Shown here piece after piece: positions 8,472 through 16,340 of a stretch of DNA of 64,000 nucleotides. The first letter of the stretch is position 1; every line of letters starts with the position of its first letter. Both the position numbers and the translations under genes were made by a program. The stretch comes from DATFQI01 sp963831105 (GTDB taxonomy: Bacteria > Actinomycetota > Thermoleophilia > Solirubrobacterales > Solirubrobacteraceae), in the NCBI GenBank assembly GCA_963831105.1, contig CAWHOS010000007.1, positions 434,001 to 498,000 of the forward strand, given 5' to 3'. Under the pieces are notes generated by a model. That model saw only the letters and a program-made list of their open reading frames with translations, did no database searches and was not told the origin of the DNA.

Positions 8472-8993
8472 TCAACTGGCCGTTCGGACGGTCCCCATCG
8501 TGAAGGCGCAGCCCGAGTAGTACTCGCCCGCCGGCGAGGCCAGGAACGCCACGAGCTCGGCCACCTCGCCGGCGGCCGTCTCCACCCCCGGCAGCACCGC
8601 CACCGGCCGCACACCGAACCGCGCCCACTCGACGCTCAGGGTCCGGGCGAGGTTCTCCAGGCCGGCGCGCGCGGCCTCCTCGGCGGGGCCTCCGGGCCGC
8701 GGCGCGAGCAGCACGATCAGCCCGCCGCCGTGGTCGATCATCGCCGCCGTCGCGACCGGCCGGATCGTCAGCCAGGCCCCGTCGAGCACCGCTTGGATCC
8801 CCGCCACGGCCGAGCCGTCGTAGACCAGCACGTCGGCCGCGCCCTCGAACGGCGCCTCCTCCCCGGCCGGATCCACGGCGCGATCCGCGACCCCCGCGCC
8901 GAGCGCCGCCGCGCGCTCGCGCACCGCGTCCCCCAGCTCCCCGGAGCCCGCGACGACGATCGCGGTCCCCGCCAGCACGCCGTCCCTGAGCAC
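8472..8993 (-). CDS. Degenerate SDR-like protein lacking the catalytic Tyr-Lys
   Basis: 173 residues with a Rossmann SDR outline: the N-terminal glycine motif is AGSGELG instead of TGxxxGxG, and the C-terminal part (LARTLSVEWARFGVRPVAVL, then YYSGCAFTMG) is clearly SDR-like. The YxxxK active site is replaced by EEAARAG and the protein is about 70 residues shorter than normal SDRs. It is probably a non-catalytic binding protein. GTG 8993 starts 11 bases after the plsC stop, so the two are likely co-transcribed. Confidence 0.55.
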   Translation of the reverse strand: MLRDGVLAGTAIVVAGSGELGDAVRERAAALGAGVADRAVDPAGEEAPFEGAADVLVYDGSAVAGIQAVLDGAWLTIRPVATAAMIDHGGGLIVLLAPRPGGPAEEAARAGLENLARTLSVEWARFGVRPVAVLPGVETAAGEVAELVAFLASPAGEYYSGCAFTMGTVRTAS

Positions 8994-9004
8994 GCGCGGG
9001 ACGG

Positions 9005-9808
9005 TCAGGCCGTGGCGGCCTTCTTGCGCCCGCGCTCGGCCCGGCGCAGCTCGCGCACCCGCCGCGCGACGCCCTTGCGGCCCTCGGCCTCGAGCTCGGC
9101 GTAGAGCGCCTTGATCGCCGCGAAGATCTCCTCGGCGACGGCCTGCTGCTGCTCGCGCGTGGGGTCCTCGACGCGGTCCCAGACGATCGGGTCGCCGTAG
9201 CGGACCGTCACCTTCGGGAACTGCAGCCGCTTCCAGTTGCGCACCTTCGAGGAGCCGTGGATCGCGGTCGGGACCACCGGCGCGCCGCTCATCAGCGCCA
9301 GCCGGCCGATGCCGCGCTTGGGCTTCTCGGAGAGCTGGCCCGTGCGCGAGCGCCCGCCCTCGCAGTACATCGCGACGGCGCCGCCGTTCTCGAGGATCCC
9401 CGAGGCGGTGATGAACGCGTCCTCGTCGGCGTAGCCGCGCCGCACGGGGAACACGCCGCCGTGGGTGTAGATGAACTGCAGCGGCCGCGTGAAGAGCTGC
9501 GACTTGGCCATGAAGCGGACCTTGCGCCGGATCGAGACGCCGAGGAAGAAGTGGTCCATGAAGGAGAAGTGGTTCGGCGCGAGGATCACGGCGCCGTCGC
9601 CGCGCACCTTCTCGGCGGCGATCCCGCGCGTGCGGAAGAAGAGCCAGGCGTAGATCGTCGTGACGATCCGGACGGCTTCGTAGACCCAGTCGGGGTCACG
9701 CGTGCGCGAGCGCTCGTGGAAGCGCGCGAAGTACTCGACCGGCCGCGGGTCCTTGTACACCTGCGCCTTCATCGGCGCGAGGTCCTTGGGTGTCTCCTGC
9801 TCCTCCAT
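9005..9808 (-). CDS. 1-acyl-sn-glycerol-3-phosphate acyltransferase (PlsC family)
   Basis: 267-residue membrane-associated acyltransferase transferring an acyl chain to lysophosphatidate or a related acceptor in phospholipid synthesis. The catalytic HX4D motif is NHFSFMD; the phosphate-binding motif is CEGGRSRTG where the usual form is EGTRS; GAPVVPTAIHG follows as block IV. A basic C-terminus (REL...RGRKKAATA) may contact the membrane. A TAGAGT box at 9818-9823 lies 9 bases before ATG 9808, suggesting a leaderless start. Downstream of glycerol kinase on the same strand, so a glycerolipid context is plausible. Confidence 0.85.
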   Translation of the reverse strand: MEEQETPKDLAPMKAQVYKDPRPVEYFARFHERSRTRDPDWVYEAVRIVTTIYAWLFFRTRGIAAEKVRGDGAVILAPNHFSFMDHFFLGVSIRRKVRFMAKSQLFTRPLQFIYTHGGVFPVRRGYADEDAFITASGILENGGAVAMYCEGGRSRTGQLSEKPKRGIGRLALMSGAPVVPTAIHGSSKVRNWKRLQFPKVTVRYGDPIVWDRVEDPTREQQQAVAEEIFAAIKALYAELEAEGRKGVARRVRELRRAERGRKKAATA

Positions 9809-9820
9809 GAGAATTTGACT

Positions 9821-11305
9821 CTAGCTTTCCCGCGCCCACCCGCGGCTACGCTCGAGCGCGCGGTGCCATCCGTCGAGCTGCGACTCGCGCTCGTCGTCGG
9901 AGATCTGGGGCTCGTAGCGGGCCCGCTCGTCGCCCAGCTCGGCGACCTGGGAGAGCGTCAGCAGGTCGGCGCCGACGCCCGCCAGCAGGGCCGCGCCGAA
10001 CGCCGTCGTCTCCGCCACCTCGGCGACCGCGACCGGGATGCCGAGCATGTCGGCCTGGAACTGCATCAGCCAGCGGTTGACGGTGGCGGCCCCGTCGGCG
10101 CGCAGCTCGGCGAGCGGCTCGCGGCCGGTGCGGTCCATCGCCCGCACGGCGTCGACCGTCTGGTAGGCCATCGCCTCCAGCGCGGCGCGGGCGAGGTGCG
10201 CGCGGCCGCTGCCGCGGGTGAGCCCGACGATCGTCCCGCGCGCGTACGGGTCCCAGTGCGGGGAGCCGAGCCCGGTGAGCGCGGGCACGAAGTAGACGCC
10301 GTCGTTGGACTCCAGCGAGCGGGCGAGCTCCTCCGTCTCGCCCGCCTCGGAGATGATCCCGAGCCCGTCGCGCAGCCACTGCACGGCGGCGCCCGTGACG
10401 AAGATCGCCGCCTCGTGCGCGTAGGTCGTGTTGTTGCCGATCTGCCAGGCGATCGTGGCGAGCAGCCCCTCCTCGGCCTTCGGCACCGACGTGCCGGCGT
10501 TGGCGAGCACGAACGAGCCCGTGCCGTAGGTGTTCTTGCCCAGCCCTGGCTCGAGGCAGCGCTGGCCGAACAGCGCCGCCTGCTGGTCGCCGGCGACACC
10601 GCTCACCGGCACCTCGAAGCCGTGGAAGTCGTCCGCGCGGGTCGTGCCGAGCACGCCGCAGCTCGGCCGCAGCTCGGGCAGCGAGCGCTCGGGGATGCCG
10701 CCGAAGAGCTCGAGCAGCTCCGGGTCCCACTCGCCCTTGGCGATGTCCATCAGCAGCGTGCGCGAGGCGTTCGACGGCTCCGTGACGTGCTCGCCCGTGA
10801 GCTTGTAGAGCATCCAGGAGTCGACCGTGCCGAACACCGCGCGGCCGTCGCGGGCGCGCTCGGCGAGCCCGTCGACGTTGCGCAGCAGCCACTCGATCTT
10901 GGTGGCGGAGAAGTACGGGTCGAGCATCAGCCCGGTGCGCTCGCGGATGCGCTCCTCCTCGCCGGCCTCGCGCAGCTCGTCGCAGCGCGCGGCGGTGCGG
11001 CGGTCCTGCCAGACGAGCGCGTGGTGCAGCGGCTCGCCGGTCGAGGGGTCCCAGCAGACGACGGTCTCGCGCTGGTTGGTGATGCCGACCGCCTCGAGCT
11101 CGCCGGGCTCCAGCCCGGCGTCCTCGAGCGCCTCGCCGGCGACGGCGTGCGAGACCTCCCAGATCTCGCCCGCGTCGTGCTCGACCCAGCCCGGCTTCGG
11201 GAAGTGCTGGGTGAACTCGCGGTAGCCGCGCCCGATGCACTCCCCCTGCAGGTCGAACACGAGGCAGGTCGTGCCGGTGGTCCCCTGGTCGATGGCCAGC
11301 AACAT
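9821..11305 (-). CDS. glpK: Glycerol kinase
   Basis: 494 residues, the normal length of GlpK. It phosphorylates glycerol to sn-glycerol-3-phosphate with ATP. The FGGY-kinase signatures are present: phosphate-binding DQGTTGTTCLVFD at the N-terminus, ITNQRET, WQDRRTA, GDQQAALFGQ, and ALTGLGSPHWDPYARG near the C-terminus. ATG 11305 starts exactly at the kinase fold (MLLAIDQGTTG); upstream in-frame codons belong to the divergent gene. Its -10 box (TACCTT on the minus strand, 11315-11320) ends 9 bases before the ATG and shares a palindrome with the box of the divergent ACT gene. No glpF or glpD is nearby. Confidence 0.93.
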   Translation of the reverse strand: MLLAIDQGTTGTTCLVFDLQGECIGRGYREFTQHFPKPGWVEHDAGEIWEVSHAVAGEALEDAGLEPGELEAVGITNQRETVVCWDPSTGEPLHHALVWQDRRTAARCDELREAGEEERIRERTGLMLDPYFSATKIEWLLRNVDGLAERARDGRAVFGTVDSWMLYKLTGEHVTEPSNASRTLLMDIAKGEWDPELLELFGGIPERSLPELRPSCGVLGTTRADDFHGFEVPVSGVAGDQQAALFGQRCLEPGLGKNTYGTGSFVLANAGTSVPKAEEGLLATIAWQIGNNTTYAHEAAIFVTGAAVQWLRDGLGIISEAGETEELARSLESNDGVYFVPALTGLGSPHWDPYARGTIVGLTRGSGRAHLARAALEAMAYQTVDAVRAMDRTGREPLAELRADGAATVNRWLMQFQADMLGIPVAVAEVAETTAFGAALLAGVGADLLTLSQVAELGDERARYEPQISDDERESQLDGWHRALERSRGWARES

Positions 11306-11314
11306 GCGCGCGGA

Positions 11315-11324
11315 AAGGTACCTT
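11315..11324. promoter_or_regulatory. Palindromic bidirectional -10 box between glpK and the ACT-domain gene
   Basis: aaggtacctt is a perfect 10-bp palindrome in the 25-bp gap. It presents TACCTT to both strands, 6 bases before ATG 11331 and 9 bases before ATG 11305 on the other strand. Both transcripts would start at or next to their initiation codons. Confidence 0.5.
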
Positions 11325-11330
11325 GCGGGC

Positions 11331-11837
11331 ATGCCGACCCTCGCCGTCTCCGCCGTCGGGCTCGACCGGCCCGGGATCATCGCCGGCGTGACCGAGCGCC
11401 TGGCCGCCCACGGGGCCAACATCACGGACTCGCGGATGGCGATCCTGCGCGGGCACTTCGCGATGACCCTGATCGTCGAGGGCGCCGAGCGGGAGGCGCT
11501 CTACGGCGACCTCGCGACGCTCGGGCTGGAGGCCGTCACGGTCGCCGAGGTGCCCGAGGCGGCGGCGCACCCGCGCTCGGAGCCGACCGCGGTCGTGTCC
11601 GTGCACGGCGCCGACCACCTCGGCATCGTCGCCGCCGTCACGCGCGTGCTCGCCGACGCGGGGGTGAACGTGACCGACCTCCAGACGCGCCTGGCGAGGG
11701 ACCTCTACGTGATGATCATCGACGCCGCGGTGCCGCCCGGGCTCGCGCTGGAGGAGCTCGACCGCCGCCTGCGGGCCGTCGCGGCCGAGCAGGGCGTGAC
11801 GATCAGCGTGCGCCCGGCCGACGCCGACGTCCTTTGA
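11331..11837 (+). CDS. Tandem ACT-domain protein (GcvR-like)
   Basis: 168 residues made of two ACT domains (about 1-80 and 85-165): LAVSAVGLDRPGIIAGVTER and VVSVHGADHLGIVAAVTRVL each begin one. ACT pairs bind amino acids and regulate metabolic enzymes; this stand-alone form resembles GcvR-type regulators of glycine metabolism. Start ATG 11331 follows a TACCTT box by 6 bases. The tga overlaps the TTG start of the deformylase gene by four bases, so the pair is translationally coupled. The ligand cannot be read from sequence. Confidence 0.75.
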   Translation: MPTLAVSAVGLDRPGIIAGVTERLAAHGANITDSRMAILRGHFAMTLIVEGAEREALYGDLATLGLEAVTVAEVPEAAAHPRSEPTAVVSVHGADHLGIVAAVTRVLADAGVNVTDLQTRLARDLYVMIIDAAVPPGLALEELDRRLRAVAAEQGVTISVRPADADVL

Positions 11838-12304
11838 TCCGCGAGGTCCTGCTCCACCCCCACCCGCTGCTCACGCGGCGCGCCGAGCCCGCGACCGACC
11901 CCGACGCCGTGATCGCCGACCTGCTGGACACGATGCGCAGCTTCGGCCACTGCGTCGGCATCGCCGCGCCCCAGATCGGCGAGTCCGTGCGGGTGGCGGT
12001 GGTCGACTGCACGGGCCACCGCAAGGCGCCGGACGCGCACGGCGAGCTGATCCTCGTCAACCCGGTGATCGTGGCCGCCGAGGGCGCCGAGGTCGGGCGC
12101 GAGGGCTGCCTGAGCATCCCCGACCTGACCGGCAACGTGCGCCGCGCCACGCACGTCACCGTCGAGGCCGAAGGCTTGCGCGTGGACGCCGCCGGCTTCG
12201 AGGCTCGCGCCCTCCAGCACGAGATCGACCACCTGGACGGGTTACTGTTCCTCGACCGCGTGGAGTCGCTGGAGGCGGACGTCTTCCTGCGCAAGCGGCG
12301 CTGA
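11834..12304 (+). CDS. def: Peptide deformylase
   Basis: 156-residue metallohydrolase removing the N-formyl group from nascent proteins. All three signatures are present: GIAAPQIG (motif 1), EGCLSIP with the metal-binding Cys (motif 2), and QHEIDHLDG, the HEXXH motif (motif 3). The start is TTG 11834, overlapping the stop of the ACT gene, which explains why no separate Shine-Dalgarno is visible. The N-terminus IREVLLHPHPLLTRRAEP matches the family. Not next to fmt in this window. Confidence 0.9.
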   Translation: MIREVLLHPHPLLTRRAEPATDPDAVIADLLDTMRSFGHCVGIAAPQIGESVRVAVVDCTGHRKAPDAHGELILVNPVIVAAEGAEVGREGCLSIPDLTGNVRRATHVTVEAEGLRVDAAGFEARALQHEIDHLDGLLFLDRVESLEADVFLRKRR

Positions 12305-12323
12305 AATCGAACGGGGAGCATTC

Positions 12324-12536
12324 GTGGCGGACATCGAGGCCCACATCACGGGCACGGTCTGGAAGATCGAGGTCGCGGTCGGGGACGCCGTCGCCGAGGG
12401 CGACACGGTGGCGATCCTCGAGTCGATGAAGATGGAGATGCCCGTCGAGGCCGAGGACGAGGGGACGGTCAAGGAGATCGTCGTCTCCGAGGGCCAGGCC
12501 GTCTCCGAGGGCGACACCCTGATCGTCCTCGAATAG
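12324..12536 (+). CDS. Biotinyl/lipoyl carrier protein (stand-alone)
   Basis: 70-residue carrier domain with the biotinylation motif ESMKMEMP; the second Lys (about residue 36) would carry biotin. Such proteins shuttle carboxybiotin between a biotin carboxylase and a carboxyltransferase. A gggag Shine-Dalgarno precedes GTG 12324. No carboxylase subunits are adjacent; the following gene starts immediately after the stop codon and encodes a crotonase-family acyl-CoA enzyme. The partner carboxylase must be encoded elsewhere. Confidence 0.85.
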   Translation: MADIEAHITGTVWKIEVAVGDAVAEGDTVAILESMKMEMPVEAEDEGTVKEIVVSEGQAVSEGDTLIVLE

Positions 12537-13343
12537 TTGATCCGCCTCCTCCGACACCTCGCCGACGGCAAGCTGCGCCTGGACGAGCCGGCGCCGCACG
12601 TCGCACGCCTGACGATCGACAACCCCGCCAAGCGCAACGCGCTCGACCACGCGATCCTCGACGCGATCGCCGAGACCGTGCCGCAGCTCGATGCGCGCTG
12701 CCTGCTGATCACCGCCGCCGGGCCGGTGTTCTCGGCCGGCTACGACATCGGCGGGCTGCCGCGGGACGAGTTCGCGCACCGGGCGGAGGCGCTCGTCGCG
12801 CACCCGTTCCACGACGCGATCGAGGCGCTCGACGCCTTCCCGTTCCCCTCGGTCGCCGCGCTCAACGGCTCCGCGATCGGCGGCGGGCTGGAGCTCGCGC
12901 TCTCGTGCGACCTGCGGCTGGCCTCCGAGGACGCGAAGCTCGGCATGCCGCCGGCGCGGCTCGGGCTCGTCTACTCGCACACCGGGCTGCGCAAGTTCGT
13001 CGACGCGATCGGCGCCGCGCGCACCCGCGAGCTGTTCTTCACCGCGCGCAACATCTCGGCGCAGCAGGCGGAGCGCTGGGGGCTGGTCGGCGAGGTCGTG
13101 CCCGCCGACGAGCTCGCCGGGCGGGCGGTGGAGTACGCGGCGGAGATCGCCGCGCTCGCGCCGCTCTCCCAGCGCGGCAACAAGCGCGTCATCGGCGAGC
13201 TGCTGGAGGCCGAGGGCGCGCTGGACCCCGAGACGGAGCGCGAGCTGGTCGACCTGCGCGAGGCGTGCTTCCGCTCGGACGACTTCTACGAGGGCGTGCG
13301 GGCGTTCGCGGAGAAGCGCAAGCCGCAGTGGCGGGCACAATGA
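12537..13343 (+). CDS. Enoyl-CoA hydratase/isomerase family, methylmalonyl-CoA decarboxylase-like
   Basis: 268-residue crotonase-fold protein. The oxyanion-hole segments are FSAGYDIGGL and ALNGSAIGGGLELALSCDL. The first catalytic Glu of hydratases is retained (GGGLEL), but the second is replaced by Pro (LGMPPARLG instead of xGxPEIxLG). The C-terminal segment (ARTRELFFTARNISAQQAE, then SDDFYEGVRAFAEKRKPQW) resembles E. coli ScpB/YgfG as I recall it. A decarboxylase or isomerase role is therefore more likely than hydration. It starts at TTG 12537 directly after the biotinyl carrier stop; no better start exists upstream of the conserved region. Confidence 0.75.
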   Translation: MIRLLRHLADGKLRLDEPAPHVARLTIDNPAKRNALDHAILDAIAETVPQLDARCLLITAAGPVFSAGYDIGGLPRDEFAHRAEALVAHPFHDAIEALDAFPFPSVAALNGSAIGGGLELALSCDLRLASEDAKLGMPPARLGLVYSHTGLRKFVDAIGAARTRELFFTARNISAQQAERWGLVGEVVPADELAGRAVEYAAEIAALAPLSQRGNKRVIGELLEAEGALDPETERELVDLREACFRSDDFYEGVRAFAEKRKPQWRAQ

Positions 13344-13347
13344 AGGT

Positions 13348-14001
13348 GTGGCCCGCCTCGTCCTCGCCTTCGCGCTGACGCTCGCGCTCGCCCCGGCGGC
13401 GCACGCGCTCCCGCAGCAGGATCCCGTTCCGCCGCCGGAGCCCGTGCCGGAGATCGACTACCGCGCCTCGGTCCCGGTCGGCCTGTGGTGGGCCGGCAAG
13501 CTGCGCCGCGGCGTCCAGCTCCCGGCCGAGGGCCCGGACTGGTTCACCTGGGACCCGATCCTCAAGCGCTCGCCCGACCGCGGCTGGCGGCGCTGGGGCA
13601 CCGACCGGCTCGTGCGCACGGTGCTCGACGTGATCGCGGAGCACCGGCTCGCCAACATGCTCGCGCCGCGCGTCGGGGTCGGCGACCTCTCGCGCCGCCA
13701 CGGCGGCGACTTCGGCGTGCGCTTCGGCGGGCTCGGGCACGCCTCGCACCAGAACGGCCTCGACGCCGACGTCTACTACCCGCGCCTCGACGGGCAGGAG
13801 CGGCGCGCCTACAAGCCCTCGCAGGTCGACCTCGAGCTCGCGCAGGACCTCGTCGACCGCTTCGTCGCCGCCGGCGCGAAGGTCGTCTACGTCGGGCCGA
13901 GCCTGGGCCTGAAGGGCCCGCGCAAGGTCGTCGTGCCGCTCGTGCACCACGACGACCACCTGCACGTGCGGCTCGAGCTCAGGCGTCCTTCGCCGGGCTG
14001 A
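13348..14001 (+). CDS. Secreted penicillin-insensitive murein endopeptidase-like protein (MepA/LAS fold)
   Basis: 217 residues with a signal peptide (ARLVLAFALTLALAPAAHA). The metal-site motifs of the LAS group are visible: SHQNGLDADV (His and Asp ligands) and HHDDHLHVRL near the end. It would cleave peptidoglycan cross-bridges outside the membrane. GTG 13348 is just after the tga of the crotonase gene. Its 3' end overlaps the convergent potassium-channel gene by 23 bp. No Lys/Pro-rich anchor is seen, so it is probably released or periplasm-like. Confidence 0.75.
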   Translation: MARLVLAFALTLALAPAAHALPQQDPVPPPEPVPEIDYRASVPVGLWWAGKLRRGVQLPAEGPDWFTWDPILKRSPDRGWRRWGTDRLVRTVLDVIAEHRLANMLAPRVGVGDLSRRHGGDFGVRFGGLGHASHQNGLDADVYYPRLDGQERRAYKPSQVDLELAQDLVDRFVAAGAKVVYVGPSLGLKGPRKVVVPLVHHDDHLHVRLELRRPSPG

Positions 14002-14998
14002 GGCAGATCAGCCGGTCGCCCGCCTGCAGCGTGGCGACGCGATCGTCGTCGAAGCGGAGCAGGTGCTCCCCGCGCACGACGGCGACGATCGGCTCCGCCG
14101 TGGCCAGCCGCGCGAGCTCCATGCCCGCCTCGGCCTCGCCGACCTCGCGCTCCACGAGGTCGATCCCCGAGCCGACCGACAGCAGGTCCTCGAGCACCTC
14201 GACGGTCTGCGGGCTGTGCACGGCCTGGCCGAGCAGGCGCCCGGCGGCGGCCGAGGAGAGGATCACCGAGTCCGCGCCGGACTGCTTGAGCAGGTGCACG
14301 TTCTCGGCCTCGCGGGCGGCGGCGACGATCGTCGCGTCCGGGTCGAGCTCGCGCGCGGTCAGCGTGACGAGCACCGCCGCGTCGTCGCGGTCCGTGGCCA
14401 CGATCACCGACGAGGCTTCCCTGATGCCGGCCGTCTCGAGCACCATGGTGCGGCCGGCCGAGCCGTGGATGGCGGCCAGGCCGGAGCGGGTGGCCTCCTC
14501 GATCGCGTCCGCGTTGGAGTCGATCACGACGATCTTGCCGCGGTCGGTCCCGCGCGCGATCAGCGTCTCGACCGCCGCGCGGCCCTTCGTGCCGAACCCG
14601 ATGACGATGGTGTGGTCCTTCAAGCCGCTCCTCCAGAATCGCTCGCGCACGGCGGTTCGCGTCCGCTCGGCGAGCACCTCGATGGTGGTGCCGACGAGGA
14701 TGATCAGGAACAGGATCCTCGCCGGCGTGATCAGCACGGTCGTGACCAGCCGCGCTTCGTCGGTCACGGGCGTGATGTCGCCGTAGCCGGTGGTGGTGAT
14801 GCTGACTGTGGAGTAGTACAGCGCGTCGAGGAAGCCGACCGGCGTTTCGTTGAGGTCACGGTAGCCGTCGCGGCCCAGGTAGGCGACGAGGGTGACGAAG
14901 ACGAGCAGGCCGATCGCGATGGCCAGGCGAGTGGCCAGCCGCCTCCACGGGCTCGCGTGAGCGACAGGGAGGCTGACGACCGGCTCGGCGAGCGACAC
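13979..14998 (-). CDS. Potassium channel with RCK/TrkA-N domain
   Basis: 339-residue two-TM K+ channel subunit. TM1 (LATRLAIAIGLLVFVTLVAY), pore helix and selectivity filter TTTGYGDITP, then TM2 (ITPARILFLIILVGTTIEVL), followed by a cytosolic RCK domain with IVIGFGTKGRAAVE as the GxGxxG nucleotide-binding motif, and a C-terminal TrkA-C lobe (EREVGEAEAGMELARLA onwards). Ligand-gated K+ flux is the expected role. GTG 14998 is chosen because TAGGCT at 15006-15011 ends 7 bases before it and the preceding 49 in-frame codons are low-complexity. Confidence 0.85.
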   Translation of the reverse strand: MSLAEPVVSLPVAHASPWRRLATRLAIAIGLLVFVTLVAYLGRDGYRDLNETPVGFLDALYYSTVSITTTGYGDITPVTDEARLVTTVLITPARILFLIILVGTTIEVLAERTRTAVRERFWRSGLKDHTIVIGFGTKGRAAVETLIARGTDRGKIVVIDSNADAIEEATRSGLAAIHGSAGRTMVLETAGIREASSVIVATDRDDAAVLVTLTARELDPDATIVAAAREAENVHLLKQSGADSVILSSAAAGRLLGQAVHSPQTVEVLEDLLSVGSGIDLVEREVGEAEAGMELARLATAEPIVAVVRGEHLLRFDDDRVATLQAGDRLICLSPAKDA

Positions 14999-15098
14999 GC
15001 GCGCGAGCCTAGCCGCCGCGAGCCGTCCGGGGGCGGCCGTACCGTTGCGCCAGCGTTCCACCGAACATCCGGGCGCGCGGCGTCCGGGAGGAGAGCCG

Positions 15099-16340
15099 AT
15101 GCTGGATCTCGACGAGCGTCTCGACGAGCTGAGGGAGCTGGGCACCTACCGCCGCTTGCGCATGGTCAGCGGGCCGCAGGGCCCGCGCGTCGTGCTCGAC
15201 GGCCGCCCGGTGCTGCTGCTCTGCTCGGCGAACGCGCTCGGCCTCGCCGACCACCCGCGCGTCCGCGGCGCGGCGGCGGATGCCGCGATGCGCTGGGGCG
15301 TCGGCGCAGGGGCGGCACGCGTCGCCTCCGGCACGATGACGCTGCACCGCCGGCTCGAGGAGCGCCTGGCGACCTTCAGCGGCGCCCGCTCCGGCCTGCT
15401 GTTCGGCTCCGGCTCCCTGGCGAACCTCGGCGTGATCCCCGCGCTCGCCCGCCGCGGCGAGGTCGTCTTCCACGACGAGCTCTGCCACGCCTCGATCGTC
15501 GACGGCGCCAAGCTCGCCGGCGCGGACGTGTTCGCCTACGACCACGGCGACGCCGAGCACCTCGCGTGGGGCCTGCGGCAGTCCGACGGCCGCGGCGCGC
15601 TGATCGCCACGGAGGGCCTGTTCGGGCTCGACGGCGACGTCGCCCCGCTGGATGAGCTCGCCGATCTGGCGCAGCGCTACGACGTCCGCCTGCTCGTCGA
15701 CGAGTCGCACGCGATCGGGTCGCTCGGCCCGGGCGGCCGCGGCGCGGTGGCCGAGGCGGGCCTCGAGGGCGAGGTCGACGTGATCACGGGCTCGCTCGGG
15801 CTCGCGCTCGGGGCCTACGGCGGCTTCGCGACCTGCGACCACGTGACGGCGCGCTACCTCGTCAACAGCGCGCGCACGCTGCTGCACTCGACCGCGCCGT
15901 CGCCGGTCGCGATCGCCGCCGCGATGGCGGCGCTGGACCTGCTCGAGGAGCAGCCGCGGCGGATCGAGAAGCTGCAGGCCAACGCCGACGCGCTGCGCGA
16001 CGGGCTCGCGCGCGAGGGGTTCGACACCGCCGGCGCGCAGGGCCACATCGTCTCGATCGTCGTCGGCGACGCCGACCGCGCCCAGCGGATCGTGGACGCC
16101 GCGGTCGACGAGGGCGCGTTCATCGAGGCCGTGCTGCCGCCGGCGGTGCCGGACGGCACGGCGCGGCTGCGGCTCGCGGTGATGGCCTCCCACACCCGCC
16201 CCGAGCTGCGCGAGGCGGCCTCGTCGCTGGCGCGGGCGTGCGTGCGCAGCGGCTTCCGGCCGGGCGAGGGCGTGCCGGTCGTCGCCGCCCAGCAGGTCGG
16301 GCGCGTGTTCGACGGCGCCGCGCTGCCGCGGGCGGCCTAG
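15099..16340 (+). CDS. Alpha-oxoamine synthase-family PLP-fold protein with Lys-to-Leu at the PLP site
   Basis: 413 residues of the BioF/KBL/ALAS family, which condense an amino acid with an acyl-CoA. Family motifs are present: SANALGL (residues 43-49), SGTMTLHRRLEERLA, and DESHAIGSLGPGGRG with the PLP-stacking His 204. The PLP lysine segment, usually TLGKALG or TLSKALG, reads GSLGLALG: residue 235 is Leu (codon ctc at 15801-15803). Without that lysine the standard Schiff-base chemistry is not possible. Good Shine-Dalgarno (ggagga) before ATG 15099. It is neither next to bioA/B/D nor to tdh. Fold is certain, activity is not. Confidence 0.75.
   Translation: MLDLDERLDELRELGTYRRLRMVSGPQGPRVVLDGRPVLLLCSANALGLADHPRVRGAAADAAMRWGVGAGAARVASGTMTLHRRLEERLATFSGARSGLLFGSGSLANLGVIPALARRGEVVFHDELCHASIVDGAKLAGADVFAYDHGDAEHLAWGLRQSDGRGALIATEGLFGLDGDVAPLDELADLAQRYDVRLLVDESHAIGSLGPGGRGAVAEAGLEGEVDVITGSLGLALGAYGGFATCDHVTARYLVNSARTLLHSTAPSPVAIAAAMAALDLLEEQPRRIEKLQANADALRDGLAREGFDTAGAQGHIVSIVVGDADRAQRIVDAAVDEGAFIEAVLPPAVPDGTARLRLAVMASHTRPELREAASSLARACVRSGFRPGEGVPVVAAQQVGRVFDGAALPRAA

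Noticed and set aside
9257..11830. Long plus-strand frame opposite plsC and glpK
   Set aside because: Antisense to two clear genes; only its last 156 codons (from TTG 11834) are a real protein, peptide deformylase.
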